In this document: positions 33,809 through 42,022 of the stretch, piece after piece
Position numbering within the stretch: position 1 is the first letter of the stretch
How the letters are laid out: every line of letters begins with the position of its first letter
Position numbers and translations under genes: made by a program
The notes under the pieces: generated by a model
The model's database searches: none
What the model was told of the DNA's origin: nothing
Seen by the model: the letters and a program-made list of their open reading frames with translations, nothing else
NCBI GenBank assembly: GCA_934661375.1
Contig: CAKUJH010000029.1
Span: forward strand, 1 to 44,744
Direction of reading: 5' to 3'
DNA: 44,744 bases
Source of the DNA: an uncultured Victivallales bacterium
GTDB taxonomy: Bacteria; Verrucomicrobiota; Lentisphaeria; Victivallales; UBA1829

Positions 33809-34687
33809 ATGGACATTGCGATCAATACCGACTTTCTGGAGGGGACCCGTTCCCCGGAAGCCCGACTGAAAGCCATTTCCGAGGCCGGATTCACCCATCT
33901 GCACTGGTGCCATCAGTGGAACTCGGATTTCTTCTACAGCACTTCGGAGCTGAAACAATATGCCAAATGGTTTCAGGATTTCGGACTGCAGCTGCTGGAT
34001 ATCCACGGCTCGGCCGGACAGGAGAAGTGCTGGTATTCCACCGTGGAATATGAGCGCCAGGCGGGCGTGGAACTGGTGATCAACCGGATCATCATGCTGC
34101 ATGAGCTCGGCGGAACCGGTTCGCTGATGATGCACATACCCGCTTTTGCAGACCGGGAAGGATTTGATCGCTGCGCGGTGTTGCCGCGTTTCGAGGCGGT
34201 GAAGCGTTCCCTGGACGAACTCATCCCGGTGCTGGAAAAATATTCGGTCCGCATTGCGGTCGAAAACGGTTTTTCCGATACCTTTGAGACCATCGGCATG
34301 CTGATGAAGGATTACCCCGGAAAATATGTGGGGATCACCTACGATTCCGGACACGGCAACATTGCCGAAGGAAAAGGAATGGACCGTCTGGAACCGTATA
34401 AGGACCGGCTTCAGGCGTTGCATTTGAATGACAACGACAGTTCGGGCGACCAGCACCAGCCGCCGTTCTTCGGCACGGTCGATTGGGAACGGATGGTCAA
34501 ACTCCTTGCCGAGTCGTCCTACAAGGGCCGTCCGCTGAGTTTCGAACTGGCCATGCGCAATACTCCGTTCTATGAGAAAGAACTGGAACTGAATCAGAAA
34601 ACCGAAAACATCCGCGCTTTCCTGGCGGATGCCCATGACCGCTGCGAAAGAGTGGTCAGAATGTTTGAACAAATCAGAAAATCTTAA
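33809..34687 (+). CDS. Sugar-phosphate isomerase/epimerase-like TIM barrel
   Basis: A 292-aa protein of the xylose-isomerase-like/AP-endonuclease-2-like fold. Typical elements: ISEAGFTHLHWCH, LLDIHGSA, an Asn/Glu-bearing IAVENGF near residue 150, ITYDSGHGN with Asp/His, LHLNDNDS, and a late LSFELAM with Glu. These are metal-ligand positions in this fold. The substrate is unknown. It lies between pgk and tpiA with gaps of 14 and 13 bases, so it is co-transcribed with glycolysis and may feed a triose or ketose into it. Confidence 0.75.
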   Translation: MDIAINTDFLEGTRSPEARLKAISEAGFTHLHWCHQWNSDFFYSTSELKQYAKWFQDFGLQLLDIHGSAGQEKCWYSTVEYERQAGVELVINRIIMLHELGGTGSLMMHIPAFADREGFDRCAVLPRFEAVKRSLDELIPVLEKYSVRIAVENGFSDTFETIGMLMKDYPGKYVGITYDSGHGNIAEGKGMDRLEPYKDRLQALHLNDNDSSGDQHQPPFFGTVDWERMVKLLAESSYKGRPLSFELAMRNTPFYEKELELNQKTENIRAFLADAHDRCERVVRMFEQIRKS

Positions 34688-34700
34688 GGAGGATATCATC

Positions 34701-35468
34701 ATGGCAAGAAAAGTTTTTATCGCCGGCAACTGGAAAATGAACAAGACCGCAGCCGAAACGGTTGAGCTGTGCAAAGGACTGAAAGAAAAATTTGCGGACG
34801 TCTGCCCGTGCAAAGCCGAGGTGGCTGTCTGCCCGCCGTTCACCAGCATTGCCGCCGCAATCGAAGAACTGAAAGGTTCCAATATCAAAGTCGGCGCACA
34901 GAACATTCACTGGGCAGACAACGGCGCGTTCACCGGTGAAATTTCCGGTGCGATGCTCAAGGAAATGGGCGTGGAATACGTCATCATCGGGCACAGCGAA
35001 CGCCGTCAGTATTTCGGTGAAACCGATGAAACGGTCAACAAGCGTCTCCAGGCCGCACTGAAATACGAACTGAAACCGATCGTCTGCATCGGAGAAACTC
35101 TGTCGGAACGCGAAGGCAATCAGACCGAAGCCGTTCTGGAAAAACAGATCCGCGGCGCATTTGCCGGCATCAAGGAATGCTGCTTCAGGAAAGTTGTCAT
35201 TGCCTATGAGCCGGTCTGGGCGATCGGCACCGGCAAGACCGCCACTCCGGACATGGCGGAAGCGACTCATGCGTTCATCCGCAAAGTGGTTGCCGATCTC
35301 TACGGACAGGCGATTGCCGACGAAACGGTCATTCAGTACGGCGGCAGCATGAAGCCGGAAAACTCCAAGCAGCTGGTCGCGCAGGCCGACATTGACGGCG
35401 GTCTGATCGGCGGCGCCGCGCTGAAAGCGGACAGCTTCCATGATCTCGTGAAGAACGCGATCGACTGA
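34701..35468 (+). CDS. tpiA: Triosephosphate isomerase
   Basis: A 255-aa enzyme that interconverts dihydroxyacetone phosphate and glyceraldehyde-3-phosphate. Lys13-type GNWKMN start, IIGHSERRQYF with His98, AYEPVWAIGTG with Glu170, flexible loop 6, and late QYGGSMKPEN and GGLIGGAAL phosphate loops. ATG 34701 has a perfect AAGGAGG; the upstream frame overlaps the isomerase-like gene. It is the last gene before a terminator. Confidence 0.97.
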   Translation: MARKVFIAGNWKMNKTAAETVELCKGLKEKFADVCPCKAEVAVCPPFTSIAAAIEELKGSNIKVGAQNIHWADNGAFTGEISGAMLKEMGVEYVIIGHSERRQYFGETDETVNKRLQAALKYELKPIVCIGETLSEREGNQTEAVLEKQIRGAFAGIKECCFRKVVIAYEPVWAIGTGKTATPDMAEATHAFIRKVVADLYGQAIADETVIQYGGSMKPENSKQLVAQADIDGGLIGGAALKADSFHDLVKNAID

Positions 35469-35526
35469 ATCTTCTGATCCGGCACAGGGCGTGATGGTCC
35501 TCTGCCGGTTGGAATCTTTTCTGAAG

Positions 35527-35563
35527 CGTGCCGCGGCGGTCTGGCTGCCGCAGCACGTTTTTT
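35527..35563 (+). terminator. Terminator after tpiA
   Basis: CGTGC...GCACG outer arms with an inner GCGGC/GCCGC stem and one mismatch, followed by TTTTTT. It ends the pgk-tpiA transcript. Confidence 0.85.
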
Positions 35564-35585
35564 CTTTTTTCCAGGATTTTTCTGT

Positions 35586-36548
35586 ATGTTGAAAACATTG
35601 ACCCGTCCCGTTCTGATTCTGCTGGCATTTGCTGCGGGCTATCTGGTGCCGCAGGCCGCTCCGCTGGTTTTTCTGATCCGGTATCTGCTGCTGATCATGC
35701 TGTATTTTGTTTTTCTGCAGGTTCGTGCGAAAGGCTTGAAACCGCGCAGCACTCATTGGCGTCTGCTGGCGGCGAACATTGCTGTCGGTCTGGCTGCGTG
35801 GGGTGTAACATTGCTGACCGGGAACCGGGCATTGGCTCATGCCGCATTTTTCACCGGAATTACGCCGACAGCCAGTGCCGCGCCGGTGATTATCCGTTTT
35901 CTGGGCGGCAGCGTGGAGTTTGTCGTTACTGCCTTCCTGGTCTGCAATATCGGGGTGTCCTTGAGTCTGACCGGGCTTATTCCGCTGGTCACGGGGAATT
36001 TTACCGCGGCTTTTCTGCTGGATGTCGCAGGCAGTCTGTTGTTCATTGTCGGACTGCCGATGGGGGCGGCGGCATTGACCCGCAAAATTTATCCGGAGGC
36101 GAAGGAATGGCCTCCGAAACTGGCGAATTTTTCTTTTGCGTTATGGGTGATCATGTTGTTCCTGACCGCCGCCAATGCCTCGGCGTTCATCCGTCAGACT
36201 CCGGATCTTTCGTCGACAGTGCTGCTGGAAATTGCGGGAATTTCCGCATTGATCTGCATTTTCAATTTTCCGCTGGGATATTTCATTTCCGCGAAACGCT
36301 GTCGCAGGGAGTCGAGCCAGTCACTGGGACAGAAGAACACCATGTTCACGCTGTATCTTGCCATGACCTATGCCGGACCGCTGGCTGCGCTTGGCCCGAC
36401 TTTTTATGTTCTGTGGCACAATCTGTGGAATGCCGCGCAGATGTTTCTGCATGACCGGAAAAAACAACTTCGCAGAAATCGTGTTTGCCGCGCTTGCGAA
36501 AATCCCGGAACGGGTTATATTGAAGCAAAGAAACATAACCCGGAGTGA
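35586..36548 (+). CDS. Bile acid:sodium symporter (BASS)-family transporter
   Basis: A 320-aa inner-membrane protein with about nine hydrophobic helices. The crossover-type motif GITPTASAAPVI (about 91-102) and a late SSQSLGQKNTMFTLYLAMTYAGP fit the BASS/SBF fold, whose members couple sodium to organic anion uptake. The substrate is unknown. AGGA lies before the start. It precedes a glycosyltransferase gene by 9 bases, although a functional link is not obvious. Confidence 0.72.
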   Translation: MLKTLTRPVLILLAFAAGYLVPQAAPLVFLIRYLLLIMLYFVFLQVRAKGLKPRSTHWRLLAANIAVGLAAWGVTLLTGNRALAHAAFFTGITPTASAAPVIIRFLGGSVEFVVTAFLVCNIGVSLSLTGLIPLVTGNFTAAFLLDVAGSLLFIVGLPMGAAALTRKIYPEAKEWPPKLANFSFALWVIMLFLTAANASAFIRQTPDLSSTVLLEIAGISALICIFNFPLGYFISAKRCRRESSQSLGQKNTMFTLYLAMTYAGPLAALGPTFYVLWHNLWNAAQMFLHDRKKQLRRNRVCRACENPGTGYIEAKKHNPE

Positions 36549-36557
36549 TATATTTTT

Positions 36558-37688
36558 ATGAGGCTGGCTTTTATCATTTACAGATATTTCCCGTTTGGCG
36601 GTTTGCAGCTGGATTTCCGGCGGATGCTGGAGGAGGGGATTCGGCGCGGACATGATATCACGGTGCTGTATGCATATTGGGAAGGCGACCGGATTTCCGG
36701 TGCTGCGTATCAGGAACTTCCCGGCGCGGCGTTCACCAACTGGGGAAAAATGCTGGCTTTCGAACGGTCTGTCGGAGAATATCTGAAAACCGAAAAATTT
36801 GATCTGACTGTCGGTTTCAACCGGATGGCGGGGCTGGACATTTATTTTGCGGCGGATAACTGTTTTGCTGAAAGTTCACGCAGAAAAAGCCGTCTGATAC
36901 GTCTGCTTGCTCCGCGCTACCGGGTGTTTGAGCGGCTGGAACAGTCTGTGTTCGGGAAAGATGCCCGGACCGTGATCCTGTATCTGGTCGAGAATCAGAA
37001 ACGGGTATATCAGCAGATTTATCATACGGCGGAAGAGCGTTTCCGTCTGCTGCCGCCGGGAATCTCGGATGATTTTCGGCTTCCGGATGCAGATCGCCGG
37101 CAGGAACTCCGGCAGAAGGTCCGGACAGAATTCCATGTCCCGGAAGACGCCGTTCTGCTGATTCAGGTATGTTCTTCTTTCCGCACCAAGGGGCTGGACC
37201 GGGTGCTGCATGTGCTGGGAGCATTGCCGGAAACATTGCAGGAGAAGATTGTATTTCTGGCAGTCGGCAAGGAAAAACCGGGCAGATACGGCAGACAGGC
37301 GCAACGCCGGGGAACGCATTTCCGGACTGTTTTTACCGGTCCGCGTTCTGATGTGGCGGAGCTGCTGCCAGCTTCGGATCTGATGGTTCACCCGGCACGG
37401 AACGAAGCGACCGGTACGGTGCTGGCGGAAGCGATTGCCTGCGGTTTGCCATCTGTCTGTTCCGGCTGCTGCGGATATGCTCCGCTGGTCGGAGCGGCTG
37501 GCGGATTTGTGCTGCGGGAACCTTATTCCGACAACGATCTGCTCCGGATTCTGGAATCGCTGCTGGTTTCACCGTCCGCTCTGCACGAAATCCGCAGGGA
37601 AACGGAGGCTTTTGCCGCAACCGTCGATTATCATCACCGGGCGGAATGCGCCCTGAACATCATAGAGGAGACCGCCGGGCATGTATGA
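36558..37688 (+). CDS. WaaG-like glycosyltransferase (LPS core)
   Basis: A 376-aa GT-B, family-4-type glycosyltransferase. The start RLAFIIYRYFPFGGLQLDF closely resembles WaaG, which adds glucose to heptose of the LPS inner core. The late segment PARNEATGTVLAEAIACGLP carries the nucleotide-sugar-binding ExxxxxxxE pattern. No membrane helix is seen, so it acts at the cytoplasmic face. Its stop overlaps the next gene (kinase) by 8 bases, the same pairing as waaG-waaP in enteric bacteria. The sugar used cannot be read here. Confidence 0.82.
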   Translation: MRLAFIIYRYFPFGGLQLDFRRMLEEGIRRGHDITVLYAYWEGDRISGAAYQELPGAAFTNWGKMLAFERSVGEYLKTEKFDLTVGFNRMAGLDIYFAADNCFAESSRRKSRLIRLLAPRYRVFERLEQSVFGKDARTVILYLVENQKRVYQQIYHTAEERFRLLPPGISDDFRLPDADRRQELRQKVRTEFHVPEDAVLLIQVCSSFRTKGLDRVLHVLGALPETLQEKIVFLAVGKEKPGRYGRQAQRRGTHFRTVFTGPRSDVAELLPASDLMVHPARNEATGTVLAEAIACGLPSVCSGCCGYAPLVGAAGGFVLREPYSDNDLLRILESLLVSPSALHEIRRETEAFAATVDYHHRAECALNIIEETAGHV

Positions 37689-38493
37689 GACTGATCTGAA
37701 TTCTGATTTTCTGCGGTTATGGCAGGGACGCGACCCCTTTGAAGCCGCATTTGAGCTGACGGGTCAAAGTTTCCGCAAAGTGAAATCCCGGCATACGTTC
37801 CGGGTTGAACTGGAAGACCGCGGTTATTTTGTCAAACTGCATCGCGGCTGCGGCTGGGGCGAATACTTCAAAAATATCTGCCAGTTCAAGAAACCGGTTA
37901 CGGATGCCGGACAGGAATACCGTGCCTTGCTGCATTTGAAATCCATCGGTGTGGATACCATGACTTCCTGCGCCTACGGCTGTGAAGGGAGCAATCCGGC
38001 GGCGCGGACTTCGTTCCTGATTACGGAGGAGCTGACGGATACTGTCAGTCTGGAAGATTATTGCCGGGACTGGCGGACAAATCCGCCGCCGCTGGCAGTG
38101 AAACGCGCCTTGATCCGGAAATTGGGGGAGATGACCGGAAAAATGCACCGTTCCGGATTGAATCACCGGGATTGCTATATCTGTCATTTTCTGCTGCGGA
38201 AAGGAACGGAGTTTTCGACAGATCCGAAATTGTTTGTGATTGATTTGCATCGGGCGCAGATTCGTCGTCGGGTTCCGAAACGTTATTTGCTCAAAGATTT
38301 GGGCGGATTGTGGTTTTCCGCGATGGATGCGGGATTGACGCGCCATGATCTGTATTGTTTTCTGCAAGCCTATTTTGCGAAGGACCTGCATGAAATTTTT
38401 CCGGGACAGTCCGTTTTTTTGGGGCAGGTGGATCGTGTGGCGCAGAAATTATACCGGAAAGTCCATAAAAAAACGCCGGTTCTCAATTTCTGA
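37681..38493 (+). CDS. WaaP-like LPS core heptose kinase
   Basis: A 270-aa protein kinase-like enzyme. YFVKLHRGCGWGEYFKN (49-65, Lys52), FLITEELTDTVSLEDY, and the catalytic loop NHRDCYICHFLL (161-172, Asp164) followed by FVIDLHRAQ (Asp188) match WaaP/RfaP. This enzyme phosphorylates heptose in the LPS inner core, stabilising the outer membrane by metal bridges. It overlaps waaG by 8 bases, supporting the role. Confidence 0.85.
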   Translation: MYETDLNSDFLRLWQGRDPFEAAFELTGQSFRKVKSRHTFRVELEDRGYFVKLHRGCGWGEYFKNICQFKKPVTDAGQEYRALLHLKSIGVDTMTSCAYGCEGSNPAARTSFLITEELTDTVSLEDYCRDWRTNPPPLAVKRALIRKLGEMTGKMHRSGLNHRDCYICHFLLRKGTEFSTDPKLFVIDLHRAQIRRRVPKRYLLKDLGGLWFSAMDAGLTRHDLYCFLQAYFAKDLHEIFPGQSVFLGQVDRVAQKLYRKVHKKTPVLNF

Positions 38494-38590
38494 AGTGAAA
38501 CAATATCCGTCGAACAGCCTTTTTTGTTTCAAAGAAATGACCGAAGAAGCAGTTTTTTGAAAAAAATAGCAAGAAAAGTAGAAAATGAGG

Positions 38591-38620
38591 TTGACAAATA
38601 AAGAAAGACATGTATATTAT
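38591..38620 (+). promoter_or_regulatory. Promoter of tRNA-Phe
   Basis: Perfect TTGACA (38591-38596), 18 bases, TATTAT (38615-38620), 40 bases before the mature tRNA. The 38494-38590 stretch before it holds no gene. Confidence 0.75.
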
Positions 38621-38660
38621 ATGCTGTAATCGAGGTTAACTCGGTTGCAATAAAAAGTGT

Positions 38661-38736
38661 GGCGGGGTAGCTCAGTTGGTAGAGCAAAGGACTGAAAATC
38701 CTTGTGTCACCAGTTCGATCCTGGTCCTTGCCACCA
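38661..38736 (+). tRNA. tRNA-Phe (anticodon GAA)
   Basis: Acceptor GGCGGGG pairs with CCTTGCC (two wobbles), followed by discriminator A and encoded CCA. The D arm is GCTCAGTTGGTAGAGC. The anticodon arm AAGGA-CTGAAAA-TCCTT has GAA. The T arm is ACCAG-TTCGATC-CTGGT. It lies just before the restriction and caspase island. Confidence 0.96.
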
Positions 38737-38781
38737 TTTTGTTATAACTCGTTGATATTCAACGACTTATATATGATTTTG

Positions 38782-38826
38782 AAAGCCCGGTTTTGAGGCA
38801 GAAACGCCGAAGAAAGCCGGGCTTTT
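38782..38826 (+). terminator. Terminator after tRNA-Phe
   Basis: AAAGCCCGG (38782-38790) and CCGGGCTTT (38817-38825) form the outer stem, with an inner GGC/GCC pair, followed by TTTT. Confidence 0.75.
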
Positions 38827-38890
38827 CCGTTCTCTGAATTCTCCGTTTGAGCTCAACGCCGGAATTTCTCTCCCGCGAGGATCCGCGAAA

Positions 38891-38976
38891 TTCTCCGTTT
38901 GGCGAATTCCGGGGACACGCGGATTTTCAGGTGAGAAGAGACAAATCCCTGTGTCCCCCCTTCTCCAAACGGAGAA
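38891..38976. repeat. Large imperfect inverted repeat at the island's left edge
   Basis: Left arm 38891-38926 begins TTCTCCGTTTGG; right arm 38943-38976 ends CCAAACGGAGAA. The two pair over about 34 bases with a few mismatches, including GGGGACAC against TGTCCCCC, around a 16-base loop. AATTCTCCGTTTG also occurs as a direct repeat at 38837 and 38889. No ORF explains it. The gene-free stretch 38827-39221 otherwise holds the palindrome at 39069 and the promoter at 39148. Confidence 0.8.
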
Positions 38977-39068
38977 ACATGCCGTCTATTCATCACCAAA
39001 AACGAACCGCCCAGTGTCCCCGGTTCGGTTCTGACGAAAAAACCGTTGCCCCCGTCTCGGCGATTCAA

Positions 39069-39084
39069 AAATGCACGTGCATTT
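39069..39084. promoter_or_regulatory. Perfect 16-bp palindrome upstream of the restriction operon
   Basis: AAATGCACGTGCATTT is self-complementary, and is enclosed by GCGAT and ATCGC. It lies about 65 bases before the operon's -35 box and is a candidate site for the small HTH protein or for a host regulator. Confidence 0.5.
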
Positions 39085-39147
39085 ATCGCGTTCCTGGCTA
39101 AACACCATCAAACCCTGTCAAAATTAGCTCAAATCAATTAAATCGCC

Positions 39148-39176
39148 TTGAAAATGTAACCCGCGCAGATTATATT
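39148..39176 (+). promoter_or_regulatory. Candidate promoter of the restriction-caspase operon
   Basis: TTGAAA (39148-39153), exactly 17 bases, TATATT (39171-39176), with the first start codon 46 bases on. No other good promoter is seen before the seven tightly packed genes. Confidence 0.6.
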
Positions 39177-39221
39177 ACGGTAAGATGAGTCCTGAAGGGC
39201 AAAACTTAAAGGAAAAGGATC

Positions 39222-39467
39222 ATGGTGGAAGCGCGCTGGTTATCCGTGGATGAGATTGCAGCATATCTCGGGGTCGGGCGGGAAACCATTTACTCATGGA
39301 TCGACAAACGGGATCTTCCCGCCCATCGAGTCGGTCGATTCTGGAAATTTCAAAAGGAAGACGTGGACAACTGGATAAAATCCGGCAAAGCGGCAGACGA
39401 TATCGCGGCCAGTGCGACATCCCGTAATCAGAGGAAGACTCTTTTATGTGGAAAAAGAAGCCGATGA
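39222..39467 (+). CDS. Excisionase-type helix-turn-helix protein
   Basis: An 81-aa protein. Residues about 5-54 are a MerR/excisionase-like HTH of the HTH_17 type (RWLSVDEIAAYLGVGRETIYSWI, then LPAHRVGRFWKFQKEDVDNWI). Such small proteins bind DNA as controllers or directionality factors. At the head of a restriction-modification operon it may time expression like a C protein, though it is of a different HTH class. An AAAGGA-type site precedes it. It overlaps the methyltransferase by 22 bases. An origin from a mobile element excisionase is the alternative. Confidence 0.82.
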   Translation: MVEARWLSVDEIAAYLGVGRETIYSWIDKRDLPAHRVGRFWKFQKEDVDNWIKSGKAADDIAASATSRNQRKTLLCGKRSR

Positions 39468-40651
39468 ATAACTCGACAAAGTACAAGTTGATTGATCTTT
39501 TTTGCGGCTGCGGAGGCTTGACGAAGGGCTTTTGGGATACCGGTCGCTTTGACATTGTCTTAGCCAACGACAACGATCAGTCCGCAATCAAGAGCTATTG
39601 GCTGAACTTTGACCCGACGGCCAAGCATGCCGACTGCCGGGATATTATTGATCTGGTGGAACGAAATCGACAAATGATTCCCGAGGCGGACATCGTTATC
39701 GGCGGCCCTCCGTGTCAAGGCTTCTCGCTGCTTAACAGGAACAGGATCGGCGATAAACGGCGGGAATTATGGCAATATTATATTGAAGTGGTTCGCGTGT
39801 CGAATGCCTCTGTCGTCGTCATGGAAAATGTGCCGCAGTTGATGGATTCTCCCGAATTTTCGTCGATCATCATCGCATTAAGAAAACTCGGATTCAAAAA
39901 TATAATGGGGCACGTCCTCAATGCTGCGAATTTCGGAGTGCCGGAGATAAGGAAGAGGACAATTTTAATTGCGGCAAAAGATAAAATTGTCGCGCTCCCT
40001 GTACCGTCGCATCTCGCGAAAGATAAGATTGCGGAAATTAAGCATTTTTCCGGATATTCACCGGAACCATGGCTGACAGTGCGGGATGCCATCGGTGATT
40101 TGCCGATGCCCCTTGGAACGGAGATAAGAAAAGAAAAGGCGCCATTGAATTTGCACTTCGGGCGCATGCCGACCGATATCAGTCTTGAAAGATACAAGGC
40201 TGTGCCTCCGGGCGGCAATCGTTTTGATTTATTGCAAAATCGCCCGGACATCACTCCGCAATGCTGGATAAAAAAGAAGCAGGGAGGAACTGATTTGTTT
40301 GGTCGGTTGTGGTGGGATCGTCCGTCTGTTACAATCCGGACTGAATTTTTCAAGCCGGAAAAGGGGCGATATCTGCATCCGGAACAGGATCGGCCGATAA
40401 CCCATCGGGAAGCTGCCAGGATACAAAGTTTCCCGGATGATTTCTTGTTTTTCGGTTCAAAAACAGAGATTGCGAGGCAAATCGGGAATGCTGTCCCGGT
40501 AAAGCTTGCATCGGCAATTGCCCGAAGAGCCGTTGCAATTTTAGATGGCAATCTTTCTTCGACGGATAGGGATGAAACCCTTTCTATTTACAAATCATGG
40601 CTGGGCGAAAAGATCGAGGTAAATGAATATGGCTCCGAGACCGCAAAATAA
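39446..40651 (+). CDS. DNA cytosine-5 methyltransferase
   Basis: A 401-aa C5 methyltransferase. Motif I LIDLFCGCGGLTKGF (15-29), motif IV IGGPPCQGFS (85-94, catalytic Cys90), motif VI VVMENVP (124-130), motif VIII EIRKRTILIA, motif IX region and motif X ARQIGNAVPVKLA are all in order. It methylates C5 of cytosine in a short site and protects host DNA. The target-recognition part lies between motifs VIII and IX; the site cannot be read. AGAGGA supports ATG 39446; 39464 is a possible later start. It is coupled to both neighbours by overlaps. Confidence 0.92.
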   Translation: MWKKKPMNNSTKYKLIDLFCGCGGLTKGFWDTGRFDIVLANDNDQSAIKSYWLNFDPTAKHADCRDIIDLVERNRQMIPEADIVIGGPPCQGFSLLNRNRIGDKRRELWQYYIEVVRVSNASVVVMENVPQLMDSPEFSSIIIALRKLGFKNIMGHVLNAANFGVPEIRKRTILIAAKDKIVALPVPSHLAKDKIAEIKHFSGYSPEPWLTVRDAIGDLPMPLGTEIRKEKAPLNLHFGRMPTDISLERYKAVPPGGNRFDLLQNRPDITPQCWIKKKQGGTDLFGRLWWDRPSVTIRTEFFKPEKGRYLHPEQDRPITHREAARIQSFPDDFLFFGSKTEIARQIGNAVPVKLASAIARRAVAILDGNLSSTDRDETLSIYKSWLGEKIEVNEYGSETAK

Positions 40652-41558
40652 AGATCCCGAATTTCTCCGAAAAGAGTTGATCTCTCTTTTTGAGAATTTT
40701 GAAACGACTTTGCAAACAGGAACATTACGGAAAAAGGTTTTGGCTCTGATCCCGGCCTTTCGAGCACTGCGCAACCTCGGATGCTCCTTAATCCCAGCGA
40801 ATGTTGCCAATTCGGCAAGAGATCGTATCATACATTATTTACAAAAATATCCCGACACCATTATCAAGGGAGACGAATTGTTGGTTGTTTCGGGCATTCA
40901 GGAGTATGCCCGCAGAATTCGGGAACTCCGTGTTCAGTACGGCTGGAAAATTTATAGCGGGGTAACTATAAAAGAACTTATTGCGGAAGAAAATGGAGCT
41001 GAACTGGCCAAATTTGCAAAAATGAAGCCGGATGAATATGTCCTGACAGATACGAAACAGGACAGGGACGCAGCTTTCCGCTGGCATACGGCAAATATGA
41101 TTCGCCGCGGAAATGAATCCGTTCGGGACAAGATATTGAAATATTTCCAATTCAATGTCGGAAAACAAATTTCGGGCGAAGAGCTGCGTTATGTCGCAGG
41201 GAATAAAACAGAATGGGCACGTCGAGTTCGTGAATTGAGGACAGAATTCGGGTGGTCCATCGTAAGCAAACAATCCGGCCGTCGGGATTTGCCTGTCGGC
41301 GCTTATGTTTTGGAAACTCTCAAACAAATGCCTGAGTACGACAGGGCAATTCCGGACGCAGTTCGGTGCAAGGTTTTGGAACGGGATAATTTTCAATGCG
41401 TCGAATGCGGATGGAACTATTCCAAAAGCAATCCGGCAGATCCAAGACACAATTTGGAGCTTCACCATGTCACTCATCATGCAAAGGGCGGAGAAAACAC
41501 AGCAGAGAACTTAATTACATTGTGTAATGTTTGTCACGATAAAAAGCATGCTCAATGA
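40629..41558 (+). CDS. HNH restriction endonuclease with duplicated segment
   Basis: A 309-aa protein. Two similar segments occur at about 81-110 (GDELLVVSGIQEYARRIREL) and 182-212 (GEELRYVAGNKTEWARRVREL), each followed by xxxGW; they look like repeated winged-helix-like DNA-binding units. The C-terminus (246-307) is an HNH nuclease: VLERDNFQCVECGW, then LELHHVTHHAKGG (His279-His280), then LCNVCHDKKH, with two Cys pairs for zinc. Position directly after the methyltransferase makes it the probable restriction enzyme. ATG 40629 has GAGGT at a good distance; 40623 is possible. It is an HNH-type type II enzyme by inference. Confidence 0.8.
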   Translation: MAPRPQNKDPEFLRKELISLFENFETTLQTGTLRKKVLALIPAFRALRNLGCSLIPANVANSARDRIIHYLQKYPDTIIKGDELLVVSGIQEYARRIRELRVQYGWKIYSGVTIKELIAEENGAELAKFAKMKPDEYVLTDTKQDRDAAFRWHTANMIRRGNESVRDKILKYFQFNVGKQISGEELRYVAGNKTEWARRVRELRTEFGWSIVSKQSGRRDLPVGAYVLETLKQMPEYDRAIPDAVRCKVLERDNFQCVECGWNYSKSNPADPRHNLELHHVTHHAKGGENTAENLITLCNVCHDKKHAQ

Positions 41559-41593
41559 CAAATTAACAACGGAGAGCCAGGTCACAGGATAAT

Positions 41594-42022
41594 ATGGATT
41601 CTTTGACGAAAGAAAAACGCAGCTGGAATATGAGCAGGGTTCGTTCGCAAGATACGAAACCGGAAATGATAGTGCGTTCATTTCTGCATCGTAATGGCTT
41701 TCGTTTTCGACTTCATGTAAAAAATTTGCCGGGACATCCGGATATTGTTTTGCCTAAATATAAAACAGTCATTGAGGTTCGAGGATGCTTTTGGCATCGC
41801 CATCTGGGGTGCAAAAAGACAACAGTGCCCTCCACCAACACAGATTTCTGGCAGAAGAAGTTTGCAGAAAACGTGGCGCGAGACCTTCATACGGAACATG
41901 CCTTGAATTCTCTGGGGTGGGCTGTCCTCGTTATATGGGAATGTGAAACGAAGACCATTGAAAAACAGGCAGCAATGTCTGCAAAAATATATGACATGCT
42001 GAAGGAGAATAACCATGAATAG
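41594..42022 (+). CDS. vsr: Very-short-patch repair endonuclease
   Basis: A 142-aa Vsr enzyme, which nicks next to T:G mismatches that arise when 5-methylcytosine is deaminated. The family start KRSWNMSRVRSQDTKPEM, then GHPDIVLPKYKTVIEVRGCFWHRH (metal Asp and His) and FWQKKFAENVARD are typical. It follows the C5 methyltransferase and endonuclease, its usual partners. The stop region overlaps the first caspase-like gene by 8 bases, linking the two modules in one transcript. Confidence 0.95.
   Translation: MDSLTKEKRSWNMSRVRSQDTKPEMIVRSFLHRNGFRFRLHVKNLPGHPDIVLPKYKTVIEVRGCFWHRHLGCKKTTVPSTNTDFWQKKFAENVARDLHTEHALNSLGWAVLVIWECETKTIEKQAAMSAKIYDMLKENNHE

Noticed and set aside
33506..34906. 466-aa minus-strand ORF across pgk, the isomerase-like gene and tpiA
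   Set aside because: It crosses three clear genes on the other strand and has no domain.
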